Below, piece by piece: positions 24,946 through 32,971 of a stretch of 64,000 nt of DNA. A program made the translations under genes and the position numbers. Below the pieces are notes generated by a model. That model made no database searches, had not been told where the DNA came from, and was given only the letters and a program-made list of their open reading frames with translations. This DNA comes from Phycisphaerales bacterium (lineage in GTDB: Bacteria; Planctomycetota; Phycisphaerae; Phycisphaerales; SM1A02): the NCBI GenBank assembly GCA_030749435.1, contig JASMKH010000008.1, positions 1 to 64,000 on the forward strand, written 5' to 3'. Positions within the stretch are counted from its first letter, which is position 1. Each line of letters opens with the position of its first letter.

Positions 24946-25524
24946 TCAGCGACGCCGTCGCCGCCAGGGGAGCCCGGCAAGGCCAAGGACCGCGAGCGTG
25001 GCTGGTCCGGGGATGGGGAGGTATTCGATGATCAACTTCCCGCTCAGATACTGGCCAGCGGGCTCACCAGACCCGTCAACCCAAGTAGCGCCGGTGAGCA
25101 GATACACCTTGCTGTCGTTGTGAGCGAAGAGCCCATCCAACTCGGTATCGAGCGATCCGTCGACCGGGCCGAACTGCCCCCCCTGATTGGCGTCCGGGAA
25201 GGGCTGCACGATGACATCCGCTGTGGTTCCATCGAGATGGGCGGCCTGGAAGCCAAAATAGGCCTCGCTGCCCCAATTCGGGACGCCCGTGTTGTCAAAG
25301 GTCTCGATGACAATGTCTTCCCAGTGCAGGGCCATGACCTGTGAGCCGCCGCCGATCTCCAGTTCAACCTCGACTGCCGGGGGCCCACCCATGTACTCCA
25401 CGCCGGTCATGTCGTAGATGACCTGCTGGTACTCCTCAATACCGTCACCGGCGGAGGCGAGGCCCGCGGTGGCCGCCACGGCCGTGGCGGCCAGAATCAC
25501 CCGGAATGACAGCGGCTGGGACAT
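24946..25524 (-). CDS. Secreted protein with PEP-CTERM-like C-terminal sorting signal
   Basis: The product has 192 residues from ATG 25524, chosen for GGAGGAA four bases upstream. Signal peptide MSQPLSFRVILAATAVAATA ends near LASAGD. The central part is beta-rich, acidic and otherwise unrecognised (ALHWEDIVIETFDNTGVPNW, YLLTGATWVDGSGEP). The C-terminus has PIPGPATLAVLGLAGLPWRR plus a run of arginines, which is the PEP-CTERM layout: Pro-rich motif, hydrophobic helix, basic tail. In bacteria with exosortase such signals are cleaved for surface attachment. No exosortase is in this window. Single-gene unit. Confidence 0.8.
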   Translation of the reverse strand: MSQPLSFRVILAATAVAATAGLASAGDGIEEYQQVIYDMTGVEYMGGPPAVEVELEIGGGSQVMALHWEDIVIETFDNTGVPNWGSEAYFGFQAAHLDGTTADVIVQPFPDANQGGQFGPVDGSLDTELDGLFAHNDSKVYLLTGATWVDGSGEPAGQYLSGKLIIEYLPIPGPATLAVLGLAGLPWRRRRR

Positions 25525-25677
25525 GCGTTCCTCCATCTGGCCAGCCTACAGGCCGCGGAACCCGATGCAAGCGGTGATTGAGCCCTTTTCGCATACGGCG
25601 GCCCCCCCGCCCCAGGCTCGGGGCGATTGGGACGATTGAGGCAGTCAGATGGCCTGAGGGGTGTGCCGATGGGAACA

Positions 25678-25707
25678 ACGCGGCCCTCTTCAAGAAGAGG
25701 GCCGCGT
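25678..25707. terminator. Long perfect inverted repeat, possible terminator
   Basis: Arms ACGCGGCCCTCTTC and its exact complement (14 bp each) surround only two bases, giving a very stable hairpin. It lies about 35 bases beyond the end of the 71-residue minus-strand gene. Neither side has a good U-tract (TTGTTCCC on the minus strand), so rho-independent termination is possible but not certain. Confidence 0.5.
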
Positions 25708-25742
25708 CGCATCCGGTAGGGGGCTCAAGAGTCTCGCTGGCG

Positions 25743-25958
25743 TCAGCGGAGTCCAAGCGCCTCTGTGATGGCTCGTGCGGCTTCGCCAGGGGTCCAGCCG
25801 TAGGTCCACAACTCCTGCAACTCGTTGCGGTGGGTCCCTGTGGCGAGCAGAATCTCACCCGGGTCGAGGTCGTACCGGGACTCGGTCCGCCGGAGCAGGC
25901 GGCCGAGGCGTACTCGCCAAGCCTCCCAGGTCCAGTCGTGCGGTGTTCGAGTCTTCAT
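25743..25958 (-). CDS. Small hypothetical protein (71 residues)
   Basis: The ATG at 25958 follows TTGGAG at seven bases. The sequence is amphipathic and helical: HDWTWEAWRVRLGRLLRRTE, then DLDPGEILLATGTHRNELQ, then WTPGEAARAITEALGLR. The Trp-rich N-terminal helix and the T-P-G-E-A-A-R-A-I helix look like a small helical bundle, but no family is recognised. It has no signal peptide. Divergent from the DUF697 gene. Confidence 0.55.
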   Translation of the reverse strand: MKTRTPHDWTWEAWRVRLGRLLRRTESRYDLDPGEILLATGTHRNELQELWTYGWTPGEAARAITEALGLR

Positions 25959-26129
25959 GATGACGCTCCAAGGGCTGAGACGTCGGCTCGACGCCCCACA
26001 TACTCCTCTACGCACCAGAGAGGCAACAGGTGTGTCCGAGAACTGGATTTCTCGCAGATTCCTGTGAATTGAACCAGCGATCAGCCTGGAGCGTAAGCAC
26101 AAGGCGTGTTTTCCCAACAGTGTCACGAC

Positions 26130-27044
26130 ATGAGTACGGAGGCCAGCACCATCGCTCGGATTCGTCGGATTCCACACCCCGGGTGGCTCCTTGCGTTCGC
26201 CGTCATCGGGTTGATCGTCATCTTCGTGGCGGCAGAGGTTGTTGCTGCAATCCAATCTCTTTCAGCGATGGGTCCCCTGTGGGGCTGGATGGCAGGCAGT
26301 TGTGCGGGCCTCGTGCTGACGCTGTTGCTGCTGCTGGCGTGGCGGGAGTTCTCCGGCTGGCTGGCGGTTCGCCGGGTGGATCGGCTCCGAGCGATGTTGA
26401 CCGCAACTGAGGCGGCCCCCGGGCGGGTCGCCGCGGCGATGGGGCGTTGGGCGGCAGGGCTGCCCGAGTCGAATGCCAAGCGGTCATTGGCGGCTGTCGT
26501 CTCCGGTCACATGGAGTTGACGGAGGTCCGCAGTCATCTCGACGGACTGCTCAAGGAGATCGATGCGGACGTCGACACACTCATCCGTCACGAAGCGGCC
26601 CGGACGGGCGTGCTCGTCGCGCTGTCGGGCATTCCGCTCCTGGACGCAGCAGTGTGCATCTGGCGAAGCCTCCGGCTCATGCGGCAGGTTGCCGGCGCCT
26701 ACGGTGCTCGTCCCGGTTTCTTCGGGACGCTTCGATTGCTCCGGATGATTCTGGTGCATGCCGTCGCCATCGACGTGACGCAGCATGCCGCCGAGGCAGT
26801 GTCGAATCGTATTGGAGGCGTGGCTGCTGCCGGGGGTCAAGGGCTCGTGGCCGCCACCCTCGCCGCACGACTGGGGCTGTGGAGTCAGAGCGTGTGCCGA
26901 CCGCTGCCGATTCCGCGGCGGAGCGTCGCCGGATTCGCCGCCTCGTCTGCAGCTGATGAAGTGGCGCTTCGCGTGCGGCAAACCGTCCGCCGCGCGGCTC
27001 GTACTGTCAAGGCGACCTTTCAAACACCATCGCAGGCGAACTGA
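26130..27044 (+). CDS. DUF697/YcjF-like membrane protein
   Basis: The product has 304 residues from ATG 26130 (MSTEASTIARI); an ATG at 26106 would add eight residues. Two membrane helices lie near residues 20-45 and 55-80 (LLAFAVIGLIVIFVAAEVVA and SCAGLVLTLLLLLAW). The C-terminal half has the DUF697 signature LVALSGIPLLDAAVCIWRSL, GARPGFFGTLRLLRMIL and AATLAARLGLWSQSVCRPLP. Function in the family is not established; members are inner-membrane proteins, sometimes paired with a YcjX-like GTPase, which is absent here. Its 3' end overlaps the convergent DCC-LMF gene by 38 bases. Confidence 0.8.
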   Translation: MSTEASTIARIRRIPHPGWLLAFAVIGLIVIFVAAEVVAAIQSLSAMGPLWGWMAGSCAGLVLTLLLLLAWREFSGWLAVRRVDRLRAMLTATEAAPGRVAAAMGRWAAGLPESNAKRSLAAVVSGHMELTEVRSHLDGLLKEIDADVDTLIRHEAARTGVLVALSGIPLLDAAVCIWRSLRLMRQVAGAYGARPGFFGTLRLLRMILVHAVAIDVTQHAAEAVSNRIGGVAAAGGQGLVAATLAARLGLWSQSVCRPLPIPRRSVAGFAASSAADEVALRVRQTVRRAARTVKATFQTPSQAN

Positions 27045-28944
27045 ACACACGCGTCCGCGTCCACCAGTTTGAATCAAGCGCCCGCTCGGCGGGGCTTGTG
27101 AACGCATACCGATCGAGGTGCCAGCGAATGGCCTTTGGAGTCTGATCCGGGCCGTGTTCCAGCAGGTCCAACACCGGTGTGTCAAGAACCATGATGCGGC
27201 GGAGCAGCGCAGGGAGCACCTCGCGGCCGCTGAGTTGGTAGAACCCACCCTGTGATGAGAGCAGCCCTTGCTTCCACGCCCGTTCATAGGCAAGCGCGTC
27301 AAACCACATCTGCCAGTCGAGTCGAGGCATTCCCGGTTGACAGAGACCACCGATGCGATCAAGCGGCCCCGGCTTCCACTTGAAGATGATGGGGTGCCAC
27401 GAGCCGTCGTCCGCTTGCCACTCGATCAGTATCTCGGGCCTCGTCGTCGTCATCGTGGCGAACAGTCCGTACCAACCGACCGGATGCCACGGGGCGATGG
27501 CTCGCTGCAGCGTTTGGACTGGTGTGATGGGCCGCCTCCCGCTCGCCTGCCCCCAGACTGTGACCAGTACCAACACCAACAGGCTGGACGCGGCCGCGGC
27601 GCGGGGCCAGCGGGCGGCTCGGTGCGGTCGTCGCCGCAGCCCGACGGCAATGCCAGCCCGTGCAATGCGGGGCCAGAGCAGCAGCAGCGTGGCGTCGTCG
27701 AGCATGGCGATGCAGAGCACGATGGTGAGCCAGTTGAAGAACCCGTAGTTCCCGGTTGCCGCGATGGCGAGCATGAGCAGGGCGATGCAGGCCGCCCCGA
27801 TTGCGCGAGGCAGCCGCGGAAGGAATAGCAGGAGGGGCGCGGTGAACTCGATGACGAAGACTGAGAAGCAACCGGCTCGGAGGAGCCACTCCGGCAACGC
27901 GGCGACGAACCAAGCGGGCCACCATGGAAGCGGTTGGGTCCAGAAGTGGTAGGTCAGCGCGGTGCAGTCGGCCCAGATCGGATCTCCGCTCTGCAATTTG
28001 GCCAGCCCGCCGAAGAAAACCAGACGGGCCAGAAGGAGCACGATGAGCCAATGCACCAGCCGAGATGGGCGGCGTACACCGGGACTGTTCAGCCGCCATG
28101 TGAGCGGTGCCCACAGGATGAGCAGGAGCCCGCTCTCAAGCAGCAGCGCGTCCCACTGGTACTGCAGAAACACACTCCCGACCGTGACCAGCGAGAGGTA
28201 CATCGCCCAACAGGTCACGGCTGCGACAACTGGTGCCAGGCCCAGTATCAGGAACGCGGCGGCAACCGAACCGATGATCCACGTCGCTTCAAGCACTCCG
28301 TCGCCACCCAGCCACTGCAGGGTTGGGACTCGCCACCACGCGCCACCTTCCTGTGCCATGGTCATCAGGACTTCCGCCGGGCGAAGTCCCTGCGAGCCGA
28401 TCAGGCCCGCAGCCTGATCGCCGAAGGAGAGGAAGGCGATCAGGTAGATCAGGCCCATCAGCCTCACGAACACGCGCCGAGTCAGCAGCAGTGTGCTGGG
28501 AACCGCGACCTTGCCGAGGGCTGCGCGCGATGCAATCCGGGCAGCCCCGCGGTGGGCAGTGATCTGCCGGTAGCCCCACTCGGCGAGGGCGCGAGCGGGA
28601 GGCAAGCGCCGATGCAGCATCAGTGGCCATGACCGCAGGCCGACCTTGGACATGATGGTGAACATCGCTTCGGCGCCGCGCACGGCGGTGCCGTCCGGCT
28701 CGATGAGGTGGATGGCCGAGCGGAAGTCCGCTTCGGTGATCGCCGGATAGTGCGAGGCCGCGTCGTGAAGAGGCGCAAAGGCCAGCCGACTGTCGCCCAG
28801 GGCGTGGTACCGGCTCATCCAGTCTCTGCAGAAGCCGCAGTCGCCGTCCCAGACGACCAGCGGACGATCGGGCGGGAGCTCAGCGGTGGGCGGACCGGCC
28901 CTGCAGGTCGTGCCGCATTGTGTGCAGGAATCGCAGCCGCTCAT
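27007..28944 (-). CDS. Fusion of DCC (DUF393) thiol-oxidoreductase and lipase maturation factor-like domains
   Basis: The product has 645 residues. N-terminal cysteine-rich leader (MSGCDSCTQCGTTC), then a DCC domain with LVVWDGDCGFCRDWMSRY near residues 29-46 (the D-x-x-C-x-x-C motif). From about 150 there is a multi-helix membrane protein with the LMF signatures FLQYQWDALLLESGLL, NYGFFNWLTIVLCIAML, HPVGWYGLFATMTTTRPEI and PRLDWQMWFDAL. In animals LMF1 helps lipases mature; bacterial homologues lack assigned function. The fusion suggests a redox-linked folding role at the membrane, which is inference. No ribosome site is evident at 28944. Confidence 0.82.
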   Translation of the reverse strand: MSGCDSCTQCGTTCRAGPPTAELPPDRPLVVWDGDCGFCRDWMSRYHALGDSRLAFAPLHDAASHYPAITEADFRSAIHLIEPDGTAVRGAEAMFTIMSKVGLRSWPLMLHRRLPPARALAEWGYRQITAHRGAARIASRAALGKVAVPSTLLLTRRVFVRLMGLIYLIAFLSFGDQAAGLIGSQGLRPAEVLMTMAQEGGAWWRVPTLQWLGGDGVLEATWIIGSVAAAFLILGLAPVVAAVTCWAMYLSLVTVGSVFLQYQWDALLLESGLLLILWAPLTWRLNSPGVRRPSRLVHWLIVLLLARLVFFGGLAKLQSGDPIWADCTALTYHFWTQPLPWWPAWFVAALPEWLLRAGCFSVFVIEFTAPLLLFLPRLPRAIGAACIALLMLAIAATGNYGFFNWLTIVLCIAMLDDATLLLLWPRIARAGIAVGLRRRPHRAARWPRAAAASSLLVLVLVTVWGQASGRRPITPVQTLQRAIAPWHPVGWYGLFATMTTTRPEILIEWQADDGSWHPIIFKWKPGPLDRIGGLCQPGMPRLDWQMWFDALAYERAWKQGLLSSQGGFYQLSGREVLPALLRRIMVLDTPVLDLLEHGPDQTPKAIRWHLDRYAFTSPAERALDSNWWTRTRVFSSPAMVFERSP

Positions 28945-28959
28945 GGGGGGAGAGGATAC

Positions 28960-28991
28960 GAAAGCCCGCCCCGACGCAGGTCGAGGCGGGC
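28960..28991 (-). terminator. Terminator after the choice-of-anchor-B gene
   Basis: On the minus strand the stem GCCCGCCTCGAC / GTCGGGGCGGGC (one mismatch) around a short loop is followed by TTTCGT. It separates the choice-of-anchor-B gene from the DCC-LMF gene, so the two are probably not one transcript. Confidence 0.65.
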
Positions 28992-29016
28992 CGTGATTGA
29001 GTCAGAGGATGATTCG

Positions 29017-31221
29017 TCAGCAATCGCTGCCGAATGCACCGAGTACCACCAGAATGTCGTCCACGGTGTAGTCGGTTCCGAATCCGGCGATGACGCCGAG
29101 AATGTCTTCGACGTCCACGACGCCATTGCCGTCGATATCGCCAACGCACAATTCGCAGTCGATCGAGGTGATGCGAACGCCGTCAACACCCGCCTCAACG
29201 ACCGAGCCGTCTCCCAGATCGCTCGCCTCGAAGGAAACGCGGAACTGGCTGCTGGGATCGATGCCGGCGATGGAGCCGATGTCGAACTGAACGAGGTACC
29301 AGCCTCCCGATGCTTCCGGGCCACTCGGTCCGACCTGCTCCAACTCGGTCCACGAGCTTCCGCCGTCGTCCGATACGCGGACGATGAAGACGTCTTCGTT
29401 GGGCGAGGCGCCGTAATCATTGGAGTACCAACGGTGGTACTCAAGAATCGAATCTGCTGCCGAAGCATCCAACATTGGTGAGATGAGCGTAGTCGTTCCG
29501 CCGTCGACGTCACTGTTGCCCGAGACGTTGTCCGTGACGTAGCACTGGCCGCTTCCATCGCTGTCGGTCGGCGGGTCTCCACGGGTACCGCCGCCAGCGG
29601 GCGTGCCGCGACCCCATTGGCCGTCGGTGCAATCGTTGTCCACGGACCAACCCAGATCGGTCTCGAAGCTGTCTTCGAAGGCCGTCAGAATGTCGTTGGC
29701 CGACATGATCGAGTCGGATACGGGTGTGGTGCTGAATCCGTCGGTCGCCATGACGACGGCTTCGAAATCGACGATGTTGCCACACTCGGTGGCGCCGAAG
29801 ATCGCCCGGAGGACTGTCGGATTGCCCGGTGTCTCGACGGTCATCGTCGATTCGTTCCAGCCCGATCCGTCATCCCATCGCAGCACCGAACCGGACAGGT
29901 CGAGTTCGCCACCCGGCGCGAGTGTCGCCTGGATGCGGAAACTGTCGCCACCAGCCGGATTGAGCATCTCGGGCAACGGGTCAAGAACCGTGGCCGCCAC
30001 GGTCGGTTCTTCGACACTCCAGACGAACAGGCCTCGCTCCAGATCGGAGCCGATGACGGTGCCACTCGGGTAGTAGGGGTACGTACTCCAGAGTCCATTG
30101 AACTGGGCGGCGTCGCTGCCAGGATAGGTGTCGAACCACGCCGTCTGTTCCGGGTTCAGTCGATCGCTGATGTCAAAGATCCGCAGGCCACTGCGATAGT
30201 TGGCCTGAAACATCGTGTCGCCCTTGATGTAGAGATTGTGGTCGATTGAGGTCGAACCGGATGAACATGTTCCGACCTGAGTCGGGTTCGAGATGTTGCT
30301 GACATCGATGATTCGAGTCGTGGTGAGGGTGCCTGTGTACTGCTCGTCCAGTTCGTCATTCAGGTAGAAGTACTGGTAGTCCTCGGTGAGCCAGCCCTGA
30401 TGCGAGTAGTTGTTGTTGCTGTGCTGCATCTCCGAGACGACGAAGATGTTGTCCTTGTCGGTGACATCGACGATCGAGAGGCCGGTCTCGGTCCACCCGC
30501 TGTTGAAGCCAGCGCAGCAGAATGCGATCTCGCGTCCTTCGTACTGGGATCCGGGCGGGTAGGTGACGATCTGAACGTCATGCACGTACTTCGTCAACCA
30601 TGAGCCGACGTAGGGCGGATTTGTGGGGTTCGCATTGAGGTCATAGATGCGGAGTCCGTTGTCGCCGCCCCCGCTTCGATAGAGGTAGCCGCTGTCCGTG
30701 TTGATGGCGACGTTGTGCGTAGCGGTCGTGCCGCCAGTGTCGATCGTGTTGACGAGGATCACGACACCGATGTCGATGTTCGCCATGTTGACGATCTGAA
30801 TGCCGCTGCCGCCCTCGCTCACGATGTAGGCATAGCTGCCGAAGGTTTTCATGTCCCGCCACAGGCTGTTCGGCCCCGGGATCTTCTCGACGATGACCGG
30901 GGCTGCCGGATCCGTGATCTCGACGAAACTCGTGCCGTCGGAGTCGCCGATGATGGCGTACTCCCGGCCCGATGGGGAGACATAACCCCAGCAATCATTC
31001 CCCGTCTCCGCGCCGCCCAGATCGTCAAGCGAGAGCCAGGACCGCAGCGTGATATCGCCGTATGAGTCGTAGAGCCCACGGAGATCTTCGCCGCTGCGCT
31101 GCTGCCACCCGGGACCGCGATAGGGACCGAACCGGTCGTTGACCTTGGGGTCGTCGGAATGGGCACATGCAAGCCCTGCCACCGATGCGGCCATGGCCGA
31201 CGCAACACAGATACGCAGCAT
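29017..31221 (-). CDS. Choice-of-anchor-B family secreted protein with LVIVD-type repeats and dockerin-like tag
   Basis: The product has 734 residues; ATG 31221 follows GAGGAG at seven bases; signal peptide MLRICVASAMAASVAGLACA. Residues about 60-400 carry beta-propeller-like LVIVD repeats (YAIIGDSDGTSFVEITDPA, SYAYIVSEGGSGIQIVNMA, GLRIYDLNANP, GLRIFDISDRLNPEQ), the pattern of choice-of-anchor-B proteins. A beta-sandwich follows, with SFETDLGWSVDNDCTDGQWG, resembling extracellular choice-of-anchor modules. The C-terminus ends with DIDGNGVVDVEDILGVIAGF, then TVDDILVVLGAFGSDC: one intact and one half tag repeat. Surface-located, function unknown. It is the last gene before a terminator. Confidence 0.88.
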   Translation of the reverse strand: MLRICVASAMAASVAGLACAHSDDPKVNDRFGPYRGPGWQQRSGEDLRGLYDSYGDITLRSWLSLDDLGGAETGNDCWGYVSPSGREYAIIGDSDGTSFVEITDPAAPVIVEKIPGPNSLWRDMKTFGSYAYIVSEGGSGIQIVNMANIDIGVVILVNTIDTGGTTATHNVAINTDSGYLYRSGGGDNGLRIYDLNANPTNPPYVGSWLTKYVHDVQIVTYPPGSQYEGREIAFCCAGFNSGWTETGLSIVDVTDKDNIFVVSEMQHSNNNYSHQGWLTEDYQYFYLNDELDEQYTGTLTTTRIIDVSNISNPTQVGTCSSGSTSIDHNLYIKGDTMFQANYRSGLRIFDISDRLNPEQTAWFDTYPGSDAAQFNGLWSTYPYYPSGTVIGSDLERGLFVWSVEEPTVAATVLDPLPEMLNPAGGDSFRIQATLAPGGELDLSGSVLRWDDGSGWNESTMTVETPGNPTVLRAIFGATECGNIVDFEAVVMATDGFSTTPVSDSIMSANDILTAFEDSFETDLGWSVDNDCTDGQWGRGTPAGGGTRGDPPTDSDGSGQCYVTDNVSGNSDVDGGTTTLISPMLDASAADSILEYHRWYSNDYGASPNEDVFIVRVSDDGGSSWTELEQVGPSGPEASGGWYLVQFDIGSIAGIDPSSQFRVSFEASDLGDGSVVEAGVDGVRITSIDCELCVGDIDGNGVVDVEDILGVIAGFGTDYTVDDILVVLGAFGSDC

Positions 31222-31298
31222 GAATCGCTCCTCTCAGGCCCCTCGCCGAGTGTCACAGTACACGATCGTTAGGGGCGTGCGAGGTGCTATTCGCAGGA

Positions 31299-32555
31299 TC
31301 AGGGCTCAGAGATGCCAAAACCTTCCGGGGGATGCCGCAATGCGTCGGCTGGCGGGTCGCCGGAGAGGGTCCTGACAAATGTCTCCAAGTCCGCCAATTG
31401 AGCATCGCTCAGGTTCAGGGGCACCAGAACCGCCTCTGCGTGGCTGTGGCGTCGGACCTGTCCGTCCAGCGTGTTGTAGAACTGCAGCACCTCGCTCAGG
31501 GTCGCGAACTGCCCGGCGTGCATGTACGGGGCCGTGTGGGCGACGTTTCGCAGGGTCGGTGTCCGAATGGCGCCCCAGTGTTCCGGTCCGATTCGAGCAG
31601 CGGCGGCCCGGCGTGCCTTGGAACTCTCCGCAGCATCGCTCCAGGGGCCATCGGCTCGAAACTCACTGGCCCGAAGTTTGGAATACCCGCCGCCTCTGCC
31701 CTGCATGGGCGGGGCGGCCGGATCGCGGGGAGGAATACCGAGGTCATGGAACTCAAGGTCGGAGAGCATGGGCCCGAAGTGGCAACGCATGCACCCCGCG
31801 TCTCCAGCGAAGAGCGTGAAACCACGAACCGCAGCCTCGCCCAGAATCGAATCGTCCCGCGCTTCGTTGCGGATGGATGCGACCCACCGGTCGAAGTCCG
31901 ATTCGCCTGGTTGCAGGAGCCGTTCATACGCTTCGATGGACTTGCCGAGGTTGACAAAGGATCGGGTGACAGCAGCGCGGTCCTGCTCGGTCATGGCATC
32001 CCACTGCGGGGTGCCGGGTCTGGCACCTTCAGGGAAACGTGCCTCATCCGAAACGTCCGGAAGCGAACCGAAGACTTCGGTAAAGGCGCGGGCGAGATGT
32101 GGGGTGGATGCCACGTATCGAACGACATCAGTACGCGCGCCACCCATTTCGAGATCATTCTCGATCGGTCCAAGCGCCTGCGACCACAGTGTGTCGGCAC
32201 GGCCGTCGAGAAACAGCCATCGGTGGTGCGCAGTCCCGAGGATTGTCGGCGTGTTGACGGTGCCGGTCTGCAGTCCCTCGGCAACCGCCTTGCCGTCGCC
32301 AAACGCGCGTGCCGGGTCGTGGCAAGTGGCGCAGGACACGTCCCTGGTGCTGGATAGATTTGGATCGAAGAAGAGCGCCTGTCCCAGTTGCTGCGCAGCA
32401 GGATCGTCGGCGACCCGGTTGGTTGGATTCTCTGGTGGCTGTGGAACCGGGCTCGCGGACAGTGCGGCCCGCTTGATCGGTGGGGGCATCGCGCTGGCCG
32501 AGGCCTGCATTGCGAGCAGCGTGGCCGCCAGACTGGCAGTCGTGGTGTACTTCAT
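31299..32555 (-). CDS. Di-haem cytochrome c peroxidase (MauG/CcpA family)
   Basis: The product has 418 residues with signal peptide MKYTTTASLAATLLAMQASA. Two c-type haem motifs are present: CATCH at 75-79 in SCATCHDPARAFGDG, and CMRCH near 256 in GDAGCMRCHFGP. TPTLRNVAHTAPYMHAGQF near 338 is the family segment carrying the distal ligand Met/Tyr region. It acts in the periplasm, reducing peroxide or oxidising a protein partner. The ATG overlaps the stop of the YtkA-like gene (ATGA), so they are translated together. Confidence 0.93.
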   Translation of the reverse strand: MKYTTTASLAATLLAMQASASAMPPPIKRAALSASPVPQPPENPTNRVADDPAAQQLGQALFFDPNLSSTRDVSCATCHDPARAFGDGKAVAEGLQTGTVNTPTILGTAHHRWLFLDGRADTLWSQALGPIENDLEMGGARTDVVRYVASTPHLARAFTEVFGSLPDVSDEARFPEGARPGTPQWDAMTEQDRAAVTRSFVNLGKSIEAYERLLQPGESDFDRWVASIRNEARDDSILGEAAVRGFTLFAGDAGCMRCHFGPMLSDLEFHDLGIPPRDPAAPPMQGRGGGYSKLRASEFRADGPWSDAAESSKARRAAAARIGPEHWGAIRTPTLRNVAHTAPYMHAGQFATLSEVLQFYNTLDGQVRRHSHAEAVLVPLNLSDAQLADLETFVRTLSGDPPADALRHPPEGFGISEP

Positions 32556-32971
32556 TCCAGCGTCACTGTCTCGGACGCGCGGTGCATCACGCCACGCTCG
32601 TCGGTGACATCAAAGGTCATGACCCACTCGCCCGGCATGTGCAGATTGACGTCCTGCAATCGCCACGAGGTCTCGCCGGTTCGCGTGGCGGTGACGAGTG
32701 TGTTCATTCCGTGCCGATGCGCTGGCATGGTCGCGTCGAAGCGAAACTCCTGCGGCGGCGCATCACCCTGGCGGTTCTCGATTGTGACGATCATCTCAAA
32801 GTATTCGTTGGGTGTGAGTGGTGCATCGGGTGTGATGTGCCAGTTGATCCGATACCGACCGTCTTCGGTCATGGTGGATCGGTGCGTCGTTCCCGGCCCG
32901 GTGGAGACGCATCCGGAGATCAGGAGTGTCGCTGCAAGAAGCGGCGGAACGGCGTGTGTCGATTGCATCAT
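32552..32971 (-). CDS. YtkA/FixH-like lipoprotein with a Met/His-rich motif
   Basis: The product has 139 residues from the first of two ATG codons (32971). Lipobox LLISGC marks Cys near residue 18. The mature part is one immunoglobulin-like beta domain with FDATMPAHRHGMNTLVTATR and VNLHMPGEWVMTFDV. The M-P-A-H-x-H-G-M and L-H-M-P-G-E-W segments match the YtkA-like family and could bind copper. It overlaps the NHL gene at its start and the peroxidase gene at its stop, both by four bases, so it lies inside an operon. Confidence 0.78.
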   Translation of the reverse strand: MMQSTHAVPPLLAATLLISGCVSTGPGTTHRSTMTEDGRYRINWHITPDAPLTPNEYFEMIVTIENRQGDAPPQEFRFDATMPAHRHGMNTLVTATRTGETSWRLQDVNLHMPGEWVMTFDVTDERGVMHRASETVTLE

